From Cyclobacterium sp. (GTDB taxonomy: Bacteria; Bacteroidota; Bacteroidia; Cytophagales; Cyclobacteriaceae): 56,385 nucleotides of DNA. The stretch is taken from assembly GCF_014762705.1 (NCBI RefSeq), contig NZ_JABURL010000086.1, positions 1 to 56,385 of the forward strand. Reading direction: 5' to 3'. A program made the translations under genes and the position numbers. The notes beneath the pieces were generated by a model that searched no databases, was not told the DNA's origin, and saw nothing but the letters and a program-made list of their open reading frames with translations. Below, in pieces: positions 17,513 through 26,537 of the stretch; position 1 is the first letter of the stretch, and each line of letters starts with the position of its first letter.

Positions 17513-20500
17513 TTAAGCCTCAACAGGAATGTTCTCCCGTGATTTTCTGGCGGTTTTTTCATGCAAATACTGGAAAACCAAATAAAGCGTAGGGATAATG
17601 AAAATCCCTAGAATTACGCCGAATAGCATTCCGCCTGCCGCACCGATACTCACTGATTTATTGCCTTGCGCAGAGGCCCCAACGGTCCGCATTAAAGGTA
17701 TCAGGCCAGCTATAAATGCAAAGGAAGTCATGATGATGGGCCGGATACGTAAGCGGGAAGCCTCAATCGCCGCATTAAAAATGCTCATGCCTTGCCTTCG
17801 TTTCTGAGAAGCAAATTCAACAATTAGTATGGCGTTTTTAGCCAGCAAGCCTATCAACATGATGATACTTACCTGAACATAAATATTGTTGTCAATACCA
17901 GCCAGATTAATCGCTACAAAAACGCCAAGAAGTCCGCAGGGAATCGATAGCAATACAGCAAATGGCAATAGGTAACTTTCGTACTGGGCCGCTAAGAGGA
18001 AGAATACAAATACAATACTCAAGATGAAAATAATGGCTGTTTGGAAACCTGATTCCTTTTCCTCCAGACTCATACCCGTCCATTCATAACTATAGTTTAT
18101 CGGTAATTCCGCAGCGACCGCTTCAATGGCATTCATGGCGTCACCTGTACTGTAACCGTCTGCCGGGGTAGCATTGACTGTAATCGAATTAAACAGGTTG
18201 TAGCGGTTTACGATTTCCGGACCGATTACCTCTTCAAGTGACACGATTGTGTTTACAGGAACCATTTCCCCTGTTTTACTACGTACGAAAATGGCATCCA
18301 GTGATTTTTTTTCCGTACGATAGGGGATATCTGCTTGAACAAATATTCTGTACTGCCTTCCAAACCTGTTAAAATCTCCCGTTTGCAATCTCCCAAAATA
18401 AGCTTGGATCGATTTCATCATATCCTGTACACTGACGCCCATATTTTTTGCCTTAACGTAATCAATGTTCATCTGGTACTGCGGAAAATTAGCATCGAAG
18501 GTGGTAAATGCTTTCTCGATTTCAGGACGATCGTTGACCGTGGCAATAAATTCATCTGCTACCTGATTAAAATCGGTGAAACTTTCTCCAACCCTATCTT
18601 GAATGATCATTTCCAATCCGGAGAATTCTCCAAAACCCTGAACCGTTGGCCTGGCAAAAACATTGATCTCAGCCTCAGGAATATGAGACAGGTCATTTAT
18701 TAGTTCGGTTATCAACAAATTGATGTCCTGGGTTTCGCCGCGTTCATCAATTGGGTGGAGATTGATGTATCCCATACCAAAGGATGGGCTCGGGGCGTTT
18801 TCCATAACATTGAACCCCGAAATGCTATTGACGCTTCTGACGGCAGGATGATTTCTAAGGATAGAGTCCACCTGGTTCATTGGACCGGATGTCCTGTGTA
18901 AGGAGGAACCCGGAGGCATGGTGAGCGAATAAGTAAGAAAACTGTCATCTTCAGCCGGAATAAATGCCCCAGGTGTGCTTCTAAACATGATTATTGTCAG
19001 CGCTAATAGCACTACAAGTGCACTAATTGGTATCCATTTCTTTTTAAGTAGGTAAGTAACCGAGCGTACATATTTGTTGGTAAAAGCTTCAAATCCCGAT
19101 TCAAAAGATGTAAATACCCGATGTTTTAACCTTCCCATTTTACTGGCCGATTGATCATCAAAAGGCTTTGCAGGCTTTAAAAGTAAAGCACATAGTACAG
19201 GACTCAAGGTAAGGGCATTCACCGCTGAAATAAGAATCGCAAAAATCAAGGTATATGCGAACTGCCGGTAGAAAAGTCCCACAGGCCCTTCCATAAATCC
19301 CACTGGAACAAAAACGGCTGCCATCACTATAGTAATCGAAATGATGGCTGTGGAAATCTCTTTCATCGCTTCCACCGTAGCTTTTTTCGCCGGCATTTTG
19401 CCATGGGTTAATTTATGGTGCACCGCTTCTACTACCACAATGGCATCATCTACTACAATACCGATAGCCAATACCAAAGCAAACATGGTCAGTACGTTAA
19501 TTGAGAATCCCAATAATTGCAAAAAGAAGAACGTACCTATCAACGATACCGGAATGGCAATCGCCGGAATTATGGTAGACCTAAAGTCCTGGAGAAAAAT
19601 AAAAACGACGATAAATACCAGGATACATGCTTCCAATATTGTATGCACCACCTGATCAATTGATTCATCGATCTGATTTCGTACCGAGTAGGATATGTCG
19701 TAAGTGATTCCTTCTGGAAAATTCCTGGAAATCCGCTCCATCACTTCGCGGATATCCTGATCGATTTGCTTTGCGTTGGAATCACTTGTTTGGGTAATAT
19801 TGATCGTTGCTGCAGGTTTCCCATCGACCGTATTGTCGCTACCCAGATTAGATGCACCAAGTTCTACTCTTGCAATATCTCTGAGGTATAGGATAGATCC
19901 GTCTTTATTCGATTTAATAACAATATTTTCGTATTCTTCCGGCGTGCTAAATCTTCCCTTGTGCTTAATGATGGTTTCAAAAATCTCCTCTGAAGTTTCT
20001 CCAAAGCGTCCTGGTGCTGCTTCAAAATTCTGATCGTTAATTTGATTGGTTACATCTTGTGGTACGAGTCCGTATAGCGCTAATTTCTCCGGATTTAGCC
20101 ATACCCGCATCGAATAGGTCCTTCTTCCGACGAAAGAAGCCTGGGCGACCCCCTCTACCCGCAGCAATTCACGCTTAACATTGATTCTGGAATAGGCCTG
20201 GATAAAAGTTTCATCGTAGGGAGAGTCCTCACTTTCAGCAACAATGTTAATGGTCATAATGTTACCACTAAGCCGTTTTACTACTGAAATACCTTCCTGA
20301 ATTACTTCAGGAGGAAGTTCCCCAATTTCTCTTGATATGCTGTTTTGGACGTTGACAGCAGCGATATCCGGATCGGTACCTGGTTCAAAAAATATATTGA
20401 TGCTACCTCTACCAGAATTCGTCGCTTTCGAACGAATATAGGTCATGTTTTCTACCCCATTTATGGCCTCTTCCAAAGGGAGGAGAACGGATTTGGCTAC

Positions 20501-20668
20501 GGTTTCCGCATTGCCACCAGGATAACTTACCCTTACATTGACACTGGGTGGTGCAATGTCCGGAAAGCGGGTTACGGGGAGCCGCATTAGGCTGATCAGT
20601 CCCGCAATAACAATAAGTATAGATATTACAGAGGCAAATACTGGCCGGTCGATTATTTTCTTAATCAT
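17513..20668 (-). CDS. AcrB-type (HAE1) RND multidrug efflux transporter
   Basis: The 1051-residue inner-membrane proton-drug antiporter has the classic RND layout of 12 membrane helices and two large periplasmic loops. The proton-relay acidic pair is Asp407/Asp408 in AIGIVVDDAIVVVEAV, and the relay Lys is Lys944 in LIGLLAKNAILIVEF, matching HAE1 pumps of hydrophobic drugs rather than metal pumps. The start MIKKIIDRPVFASVISI is typical. It sits between its membrane-fusion protein (44 bases upstream) and its channel (6 bases downstream), giving a complete tripartite pump. The substrate cannot be read from sequence. Confidence 0.96.
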   Translation of the reverse strand: MIKKIIDRPVFASVISILIVIAGLISLMRLPVTRFPDIAPPSVNVRVSYPGGNAETVAKSVLLPLEEAINGVENMTYIRSKATNSGRGSINIFFEPGTDPDIAAVNVQNSISREIGELPPEVIQEGISVVKRLSGNIMTINIVAESEDSPYDETFIQAYSRINVKRELLRVEGVAQASFVGRRTYSMRVWLNPEKLALYGLVPQDVTNQINDQNFEAAPGRFGETSEEIFETIIKHKGRFSTPEEYENIVIKSNKDGSILYLRDIARVELGASNLGSDNTVDGKPAATINITQTSDSNAKQIDQDIREVMERISRNFPEGITYDISYSVRNQIDESIDQVVHTILEACILVFIVVFIFLQDFRSTIIPAIAIPVSLIGTFFFLQLLGFSINVLTMFALVLAIGIVVDDAIVVVEAVHHKLTHGKMPAKKATVEAMKEISTAIISITIVMAAVFVPVGFMEGPVGLFYRQFAYTLIFAILISAVNALTLSPVLCALLLKPAKPFDDQSASKMGRLKHRVFTSFESGFEAFTNKYVRSVTYLLKKKWIPISALVVLLALTIIMFRSTPGAFIPAEDDSFLTYSLTMPPGSSLHRTSGPMNQVDSILRNHPAVRSVNSISGFNVMENAPSPSFGMGYINLHPIDERGETQDINLLITELINDLSHIPEAEINVFARPTVQGFGEFSGLEMIIQDRVGESFTDFNQVADEFIATVNDRPEIEKAFTTFDANFPQYQMNIDYVKAKNMGVSVQDMMKSIQAYFGRLQTGDFNRFGRQYRIFVQADIPYRTEKKSLDAIFVRSKTGEMVPVNTIVSLEEVIGPEIVNRYNLFNSITVNATPADGYSTGDAMNAIEAVAAELPINYSYEWTGMSLEEKESGFQTAIIFILSIVFVFFLLAAQYESYLLPFAVLLSIPCGLLGVFVAINLAGIDNNIYVQVSIIMLIGLLAKNAILIVEFASQKRRQGMSIFNAAIEASRLRIRPIIMTSFAFIAGLIPLMRTVGASAQGNKSVSIGAAGGMLFGVILGIFIIPTLYLVFQYLHEKTARKSRENIPVEA

Positions 20669-20712
20669 ACATCTAAAAGTTGAAGTAATTAATTTGCGCT
20701 AAATCGGATCAC

Positions 20713-21882
20713 CTACGGACGGTCGGTTTGTTGGTAGGCTTCCACCTTCATCCCGTCTTTAACCTTATTTACACCTGATTGAATGATGGTTTCACCTTCA
20801 GAGATATTGCTGTCCTTAATGATGAAATTCTCTCCGGCCTTGCCATTGATGTGGACCTCTTTTCTTTCCGCTGTGCTGTCTGCACTCAGTGTAAATACGA
20901 AATTTTTGTCCTGCACTTTGGTGATGGATTTTTGGGGCACCATCAACACATCAGGGTGGATCTGTTCCAAAATAATTTTGCCGGTATTTCCGCTTCTTAG
21001 CAATTTGTTTGGGTTATCAAACTTTGCCCTAAGGGTAATTGCACCGGTGGTCCGATCGATTTGACCGGCATCAGCATCGATTACCCCTTCTTCCGAATAA
21101 ACCGTACCGTCCGCCAGGATTAACTTTACATGCGGGTTAAGCCGCCGGGCAGTAGAATCTTCTTTCATTTTTTTATAAAACAAATAATTAGATTCACTCA
21201 TGGCAAAATACACGTATATTTCACTTATATCTGATAGTGTGGTTACGGGCTCATCATCTCCTTTTGCTACCAAATTTCCCACCCGCTTAGGAATCAAACC
21301 TATGTACCCACTAACAGGAGCCTTTATCTGGGTGAACTGTACGTCTATCTGGCTGGTTGCCTTCAACGCTTCGGCCTGGGCGAGCGAAGCCTTAGCTACC
21401 TCGTAGTTCGATTCAGCAGTTTTCATTTGTACGTCTGAAATCACCTCATGGTCTATCAGAGGCTGGAGTCTTTCAAGTTCAATTCTTGCATTTTCTAGTT
21501 TTGCTTTCTCAACTTCTACAGCAGCCTGTGCATTTTTAAGCCGCTCCTGATATGGCAGGGAATTGATACTGAATAATAATTGCCCTTTTTCTACAAAGTC
21601 TCCTTCGTCAACGTGGATTTCATCCAGTAATCCCTCAACCTGGGGACGAATCTCAACATTTACCTTGCCTTCAATAGCTCCCAGGTATTCAAATGTAGTC
21701 ACCGCAGAATCCCTTTTCACAGTGGTCACCGGCAATGATAGTGTCTCCACTTTTACCTGTTCTCCTTTGCTGTCGCATGAATAATTAACCAAAGAACCTA
21801 TTATAAATAATGGTATTAGAAATAGATTATAATTAATACTTGAATTTTTTAGTCTCATTTTTAAATAAAATTTTATCCTCAT
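20713..21882 (-). CDS. RND efflux membrane-fusion protein (AcrA type lipoprotein)
   Basis: This 389-residue periplasmic adaptor links the pump to the channel. It has a lipoprotein signal (FIIGSLVNYSC), then YLGAIEGKVNVEIRPQVEGLLDEIHVDEGDFVEKGQLLF, the split biotinyl-lipoyl domain. A helical hairpin (about residues 115-175) and the return lipoyl half IKAPVSGYIGLIPKRVGNLV follow. The frame also has an ATG at 21858 that gives a shorter signal; the longer start has an AGGG-like sequence 5 bases upstream, so I kept it, without certainty. It is the first gene of the operon. A small GATAGT-ATAAAC-ACTATC inverted repeat lies about 157 bases upstream and could be an operator. Confidence 0.93.
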   Translation of the reverse strand: MRIKFYLKMRLKNSSINYNLFLIPLFIIGSLVNYSCDSKGEQVKVETLSLPVTTVKRDSAVTTFEYLGAIEGKVNVEIRPQVEGLLDEIHVDEGDFVEKGQLLFSINSLPYQERLKNAQAAVEVEKAKLENARIELERLQPLIDHEVISDVQMKTAESNYEVAKASLAQAEALKATSQIDVQFTQIKAPVSGYIGLIPKRVGNLVAKGDDEPVTTLSDISEIYVYFAMSESNYLFYKKMKEDSTARRLNPHVKLILADGTVYSEEGVIDADAGQIDRTTGAITLRAKFDNPNKLLRSGNTGKIILEQIHPDVLMVPQKSITKVQDKNFVFTLSADSTAERKEVHINGKAGENFIIKDSNISEGETIIQSGVNKVKDGMKVEAYQQTDRP

Positions 21883-22279
21883 TCCAGCCCTATTGATTTG
21901 TTTTTGGCTGATAAGACGGGTATGATTGCTAAAATATCAAAAAGCATTCCAATATTTTTTTGATGAATGGGTTAATAGATGTTTTGGATGGTAAAAAATA
22001 GTTGATTGTAATATCAGGAGTCTAAAAAAATCTCTTTTGATAGTATAAACACTATCCAATTTGTTTCTTTCCGGATTTTGCAAAATGGTTATTGAAAAAT
22101 AACTTTTTTCCTAAAATTTCTTAAAAATAAATAATTTGATAAGGGTTATTGTGAACCCTCATCAAATTATTTATTTCCATATTCCAGCAATTGAATTTGT
22201 TTTTTGCAGGAATAATTTGTGGTGTGAGATTGGATTTGTTATCAAACCCTCCCTAAAAAAAATGTGAAAAAAATCTCAA
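21883..22279. other. spacer upstream of the RND operon
   Basis: The 397-base spacer holds no ORF. It contains a 6-bp inverted repeat GATAGT-N6-ACTATC at 22039-22056 (possible operator) and the terminator hairpin at 22129-22172. Confidence 0.5.
22129..22172 (-). terminator. terminator of the arginine decarboxylase gene
   Basis: A long hairpin has arms AAATAATTTGAT-a-AGGGTT and AACCCT-c-ATCAAATTATTT, with one A/C mismatch and a 6-base loop. Read on the minus strand it runs into ATTTTT and lies about 110 bases after the decarboxylase stop. Confidence 0.75.
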
Positions 22280-23668
22280 TCAATATCCTAAGGTTTTCAT
22301 CATGCTGCTGCTTTCCTGCTCAGGGGCAAACATCCAATGTTTAATACTTCCATCACTTTTCCGATCAATAATTATATGTTTGGGAGCAGGAATGAGGCAG
22401 TGTTGGATCCCCCCATATCCTCCCAGAGATTCCTGATAGGCACCTGTATGAAAAAAGCCAATGTACTGGGTGCTGCCCTTCTCCAATTTGGGAAGGTATA
22501 TATTGAATTGATGGGCTTCGGAATTGTAATAGTCCATACTGTCACAAGTCAGTCCGCCCAAAGAAATATTGTGGTATTCCTTGTCCCAATTGTTGACGGC
22601 CAACATGATGTATTTCTGGTTTAAACCCCAGCTATCCGGTAGCTGGGTGATAAATGACCCATCAATCATGTACCACAATTCCTTGTCATTTTGAAGTTTT
22701 TCATCAAGAATGGAATATATCACCGCACCACTTTCTCCTACGGTATAACTTCCGAATTCGGTAAAGATATTGGGCTCAATGGTGTTGTTTTTGGCACACA
22801 TCCACTTGATATTCTTGATGATCTGATCTGCCATGTACTGGTAATCATAATCAAAAAATACATTTGTTTTGATGGGCCAGCCGCCACCTACATCCATCGT
22901 GTCCAATTCAGGAGCGACTTTTTTCAATTCCACATATTTCTGGATGAACCGAGTCAGTTCCGACCAATAATACGCCGTATCCCTTATTCCCGAATTGATA
23001 AAAAAATGGAGCATCTTTAGACTTACATTGGGATTGTCTTTTATTTTTTCCTCATATAATTTGATGATATCATGGTACCTGACCCCAAGTCTGGAGGTAT
23101 AAAAGCCAAATTTGGGTTCTTCATCCGCTGCAATCCGAATACCAACTTTAAAGGGTACCTTTACATGCTCCAGATAATAATCGATCTCCGTAAGGTTGTC
23201 CAGCACGGGAATGCAATTGGTAAAACCCTCATTGAGTAATTCGGAAACATATTGTTTATAAAGTTCCCTTTTGAACCCATTACAAACGATGAAGGTATCT
23301 TTGGTAATTTTCCCGTTTTTGAACAGGTTTTTTACCAGGGGAATGTCAAAAGTAGAACTGGTTTCAATATGTGCACCATTTTTCAAAGCCTCATCCATCA
23401 CAAAGCTGAAGTGAGAGGATTTGGTACAATAACAATAGGTATAGCTGCCCTTGTAGTCATGTGTTTGCATGGCATTGCCAAAGTAGGTTTTGGCATTTTG
23501 GATATTTTCGGAAATCTTGGGCAGGTAGGTCAGTTTCAAGGGTGTCCCATACTCCTTAATAATATCCATTAAATTTACCCCATTAAAATGCAGCTGGTTG
23601 TTGTTTACATTAAATTCTTTGGTTGGAAAATCAAAAGTTTGCTGGATAAGGTCGATATAATTGTTCAT
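22280..23668 (-). CDS. speA: arginine decarboxylase (PLP, alanine-racemase fold)
   Basis: This protein is expected to decarboxylate arginine to agmatine for polyamine synthesis. The fold type III PLP enzyme shows YCYCTKSSHFSFV, where the Lys is the likely PLP residue, followed by HIETSSTFDI, LKMLHFFINSGIRD, MDVGGGWPI, the EFGSYTVGESGAVIY segment and CDSMDYY near the C-terminus. At about 462 residues it lacks the extra domains of the 650-residue E. coli SpeA, as is usual for the Bacteroidota enzymes. An upstream in-frame ATG at 23683 would add five residues; MNNYIDLIQQTF looks more like the family start. Substrate preference between arginine and related amino acids is inferred from family. Confidence 0.85.
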   Translation of the reverse strand: MNNYIDLIQQTFDFPTKEFNVNNNQLHFNGVNLMDIIKEYGTPLKLTYLPKISENIQNAKTYFGNAMQTHDYKGSYTYCYCTKSSHFSFVMDEALKNGAHIETSSTFDIPLVKNLFKNGKITKDTFIVCNGFKRELYKQYVSELLNEGFTNCIPVLDNLTEIDYYLEHVKVPFKVGIRIAADEEPKFGFYTSRLGVRYHDIIKLYEEKIKDNPNVSLKMLHFFINSGIRDTAYYWSELTRFIQKYVELKKVAPELDTMDVGGGWPIKTNVFFDYDYQYMADQIIKNIKWMCAKNNTIEPNIFTEFGSYTVGESGAVIYSILDEKLQNDKELWYMIDGSFITQLPDSWGLNQKYIMLAVNNWDKEYHNISLGGLTCDSMDYYNSEAHQFNIYLPKLEKGSTQYIGFFHTGAYQESLGGYGGIQHCLIPAPKHIIIDRKSDGSIKHWMFAPEQESSSMMKTLGY

Positions 23669-23770
23669 AATTTGCGCTTGCAATTGCTATTTGGTCTGTA
23701 TAAGATCCAAAAATTGCACCAAAATCTGACTAATCAAACCATTTTTTGTGGAAAAAATGGATCATAATCT

Positions 23771-24172
23771 TTAGCCCAAACTTTTGAAAAGCATTTTATT
23801 TTCCTTGTCTTGCCTGATTTTAGTCTTTAAAAGTTTACCAAGGGCTTTTCTGAATAGCATCTCTTTGTTCAGGGTTTCGTAAATGTATTTTAAGAATGCC
23901 GAAATTTCCTTTTTCGCAGTCGACTTGTAATAAAAAGTGAAATTTTTATTGGGATGGTTATTGGTCAGAAAGGCGGCCGGGCTTTTGTACAATTCGGCTA
24001 ATCCCCTCAATAAGCCATAAAGCGAAGCCCATTTTTCTGATAATTCAAAAGAAATGGCTTCATACCCATCCGGGTTTTCGGACATTGACGAAAGCAAGCG
24101 TATTCCGAATTGATCAAAATTCACTTCTTTGAATTGACCTTTTTCAATTTTAATTTCCTTTTCCTCTACCAT
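23771..24172 (-). CDS. uncharacterised 133-residue protein
   Basis: I do not recognise this gene. The protein is soluble-looking, has no signal peptide, and is rich in Lys and Glu. A charged N-terminus (MVEEKEIKIEKGQF) is followed by a helical middle, KWASLYGLLRGLAELYK, and a basic C-terminal part, LFRKALGKLLKTKIRQDKE. It lies 102 bases upstream of speA on the same strand and about 250 bases after the sensor kinase gene. Codon pattern and the absence of a better competing frame support it as real. Confidence 0.6.
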   Translation of the reverse strand: MVEEKEIKIEKGQFKEVNFDQFGIRLLSSMSENPDGYEAISFELSEKWASLYGLLRGLAELYKSPAAFLTNNHPNKNFTFYYKSTAKKEISAFLKYIYETLNKEMLFRKALGKLLKTKIRQDKENKMLFKSLG

Positions 24173-24425
24173 CTTCTTTTAGACTTTACCGTCTCTTTTA
24201 TTTACACTTACTTATACCCAAATGCGGATAAAAAGTTTTGATTTTGAAAAAAATATATCCCGTTTTAAATCCAGCCTGGCTTCTTTTTTTAATCAGCGGA
24301 AAAGTTCAGTATTTACAACTTTACATTTAGGACATGGTTATCTTAAAACCGGAATATTCGGCACTCAATGCTACTGTGTTGGTATTCATTCTCTACAATT
24401 TAGTAGTGATATTCATTCGTTATTT

Positions 24426-26495
24426 TTAAATGGGCAATTCAACATAAAAAGTAGTACCTTTGTTTTCTTCACTCTCAAACCATATATTTCCCCCGTGGGC
24501 AGTGATGATTTGTTTGGATATTGCCATGCCCATGCCAAATGGCTTTTCTCCTTCTGTTCCATGTCTTTTCCCTTCGGTGTACCACTCGAACACCTGGTTT
24601 TTTATTTCTTCGGGAATACCAATACCTTCATCTTTTATTAAAATAAGTATTTTTTTGAATTTTTTCCGCATGCTGACCCGGATGGATTTCCCTTTTGGAC
24701 TGAATTTGATGGCATTTGCGATGAGGTTACTGATTACCCGCCATAGTTTTTCCCGGCTTACAGAGGCTGTCACAGGTATGGTTTCCAGCAGTATTTTTTG
24801 GTCTTTTTCCTGGGCTTTGTGTTGCAAAAGTTCCACACAATAATTCAACAGCCGGTCTATTTCTACCGGTTCCTTTGTAAGAGCAGCCGAATTTTTGTTG
24901 GATTGCATCATTTCAGATACCAGGTTAAGCGAATTGTTGCAGGATGTTTTAATGTGTTCCAGCAAAACCCTGTTCTCACCTGTAATCTGCTCATCCGATA
25001 AGAGTATATCAGACATCATGACCATGCTGCTGATCGGGTTTCTCAAATCATGAGCTACCATGTACATGATTTTGGTGTTTTCCGCTTGGCTTTGTTCCAG
25101 TGCCCCGAGCGTTTCCTGCAGTTCTATATTCTGCTGGCTGATTACCCTGTTGATATTTTTGGACCGTTTGAGACCTCTCCAGGCCAATCCCAAAAAGACA
25201 ACCAGCAATACCGTAAATCCCACTGCAGCACCCAAATAAATATTTTTGATATGGTTGTCTCGGTTTACGATAGAGAGTTGATATTGTTGGGCTGCATTTT
25301 CATAGGATTCCTCCATGTCTACCAGCCGGAGTTCTTCATCCACTTTTTCAATGGAATCCCTCAAATGATAGTAGTCTTTTAAAAAATGGTAGGCCCTGTC
25401 AGATGCTCCGGATTTTTGAAAATATTCCCCCTTTACCCTGTTCAATTGGATAAGGGTATTAATATAGCTACGGTTTTTGACCTCAGCCTCGGTAAGTTCT
25501 ACATCCAATTGATCCAAATAAGTCCGGGCTTCATCCAGTCGGCTCTGACGAATCAAAAGTTCGATCAATTTTACCTTGGATGTTTGGGCATCTCTTCTGT
25601 CATATTCAGGTCTGGAATTGATGGCAATGCTTCTTTTAAGAAATTTTTCAGCTTCTTTGTCTTGTCCCAATTTAGCCAGTGCACCACCAAGATTTCCAAA
25701 ATAGACACCTTTTGCCAGACTGATAAAGTGTTTTTCTCCGGGATACTTATTTTCAGCATTTTCAAGAAAATTGATCCCCTTTTGGTAATGGACAACGGCA
25801 CTATCCAGCAAACCCATTTTCTCAAAACTCAGCGCAAGAGTATTGCGGTACATCTGCGGAAAATAGAGATTTTGGTCCAGCATTCCATTTCCCCAACAAT
25901 CTTCATTTTCCCGGATTGCCTGTCTGAAGTACGGAAGGCTCTCCTCAAATTTATTTTGCTGGTACCGGAAAAGTCCCACTTGGTAGGTGAGGTTGCTGAT
26001 CAGGCAATTGCTTAGATTCTGGCCTGCGAACTCCCTGCCTTCAAAATAGCTTTCAAAGGCACTGTTAAATTGCTTTTTGGCTTTATACCAGTCTCCTTCC
26101 AAAAATTTTGTCTGCGCGTATTCTTTTTCATAAATATGCCTGCTGTCTTCCAAAAGCCAAAACATGCTGTCCAGATATTGCTTGGACTTGTCCAGGTCAA
26201 TGTCATAGGTCAGATAAATTTTGCTCAAAAAGTTGTATTTCTCCCATAAATCCAGTGTGCCTTTATCTTCTATATGCCGGTAGGCGCTGTCTATAAAGTT
26301 TAAGGAATTTCTGAATTGCCCGCTGTTTAACAGGTTACTTGATTTATCAAGGATATCCGAAGTTTTTGGGGATAAGGGTTGGTATGATTCTTCTTTTTCT
26401 GCACAACCCACAAAAACAATCAGGATTGTAACTGCTATACAGCCTTGAAATAAAGTATTACAGCCAAAAAATGTAAGCCGGGAAAATTTTTTCAT
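24426..26495 (-). CDS. TPR-containing sensor histidine kinase
   Basis: This 689-residue membrane kinase has an N-terminal export signal with a lipobox-like VFVGC. A long periplasmic tetratricopeptide region follows (about 40-410; for example LLDSAVVHYQKGINFLENA and DKEAEKFLKRSIAIN). A membrane helix at about 419-439 precedes a coiled coil and the HisKA segment MYMVAHDLRNPISSMVM with phospho-acceptor His482. The HATPase part shows NLIANAIKF, DEGIGIPEE and GMGMAISKQI. No response regulator gene is adjacent. It starts 42 bases after a DUF5916 gene on the same strand, so the two may share a transcript, and the TPR part may sense a partner protein in the periplasm. Confidence 0.9.
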   Translation of the reverse strand: MKKFSRLTFFGCNTLFQGCIAVTILIVFVGCAEKEESYQPLSPKTSDILDKSSNLLNSGQFRNSLNFIDSAYRHIEDKGTLDLWEKYNFLSKIYLTYDIDLDKSKQYLDSMFWLLEDSRHIYEKEYAQTKFLEGDWYKAKKQFNSAFESYFEGREFAGQNLSNCLISNLTYQVGLFRYQQNKFEESLPYFRQAIRENEDCWGNGMLDQNLYFPQMYRNTLALSFEKMGLLDSAVVHYQKGINFLENAENKYPGEKHFISLAKGVYFGNLGGALAKLGQDKEAEKFLKRSIAINSRPEYDRRDAQTSKVKLIELLIRQSRLDEARTYLDQLDVELTEAEVKNRSYINTLIQLNRVKGEYFQKSGASDRAYHFLKDYYHLRDSIEKVDEELRLVDMEESYENAAQQYQLSIVNRDNHIKNIYLGAAVGFTVLLVVFLGLAWRGLKRSKNINRVISQQNIELQETLGALEQSQAENTKIMYMVAHDLRNPISSMVMMSDILLSDEQITGENRVLLEHIKTSCNNSLNLVSEMMQSNKNSAALTKEPVEIDRLLNYCVELLQHKAQEKDQKILLETIPVTASVSREKLWRVISNLIANAIKFSPKGKSIRVSMRKKFKKILILIKDEGIGIPEEIKNQVFEWYTEGKRHGTEGEKPFGMGMAISKQIITAHGGNIWFESEENKGTTFYVELPI

Positions 26496-26537
26496 AGGAT
26501 ACCAAAATAATCTAAAAAATATTGGAAAGCCTAATTT

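Noticed and set aside
24222-24641. A 139-codon plus-strand frame
   Set aside because: It overlaps the HATPase end of the sensor kinase on the opposite strand, and the rest is low-complexity Phe/Ser-rich sequence without any motif.
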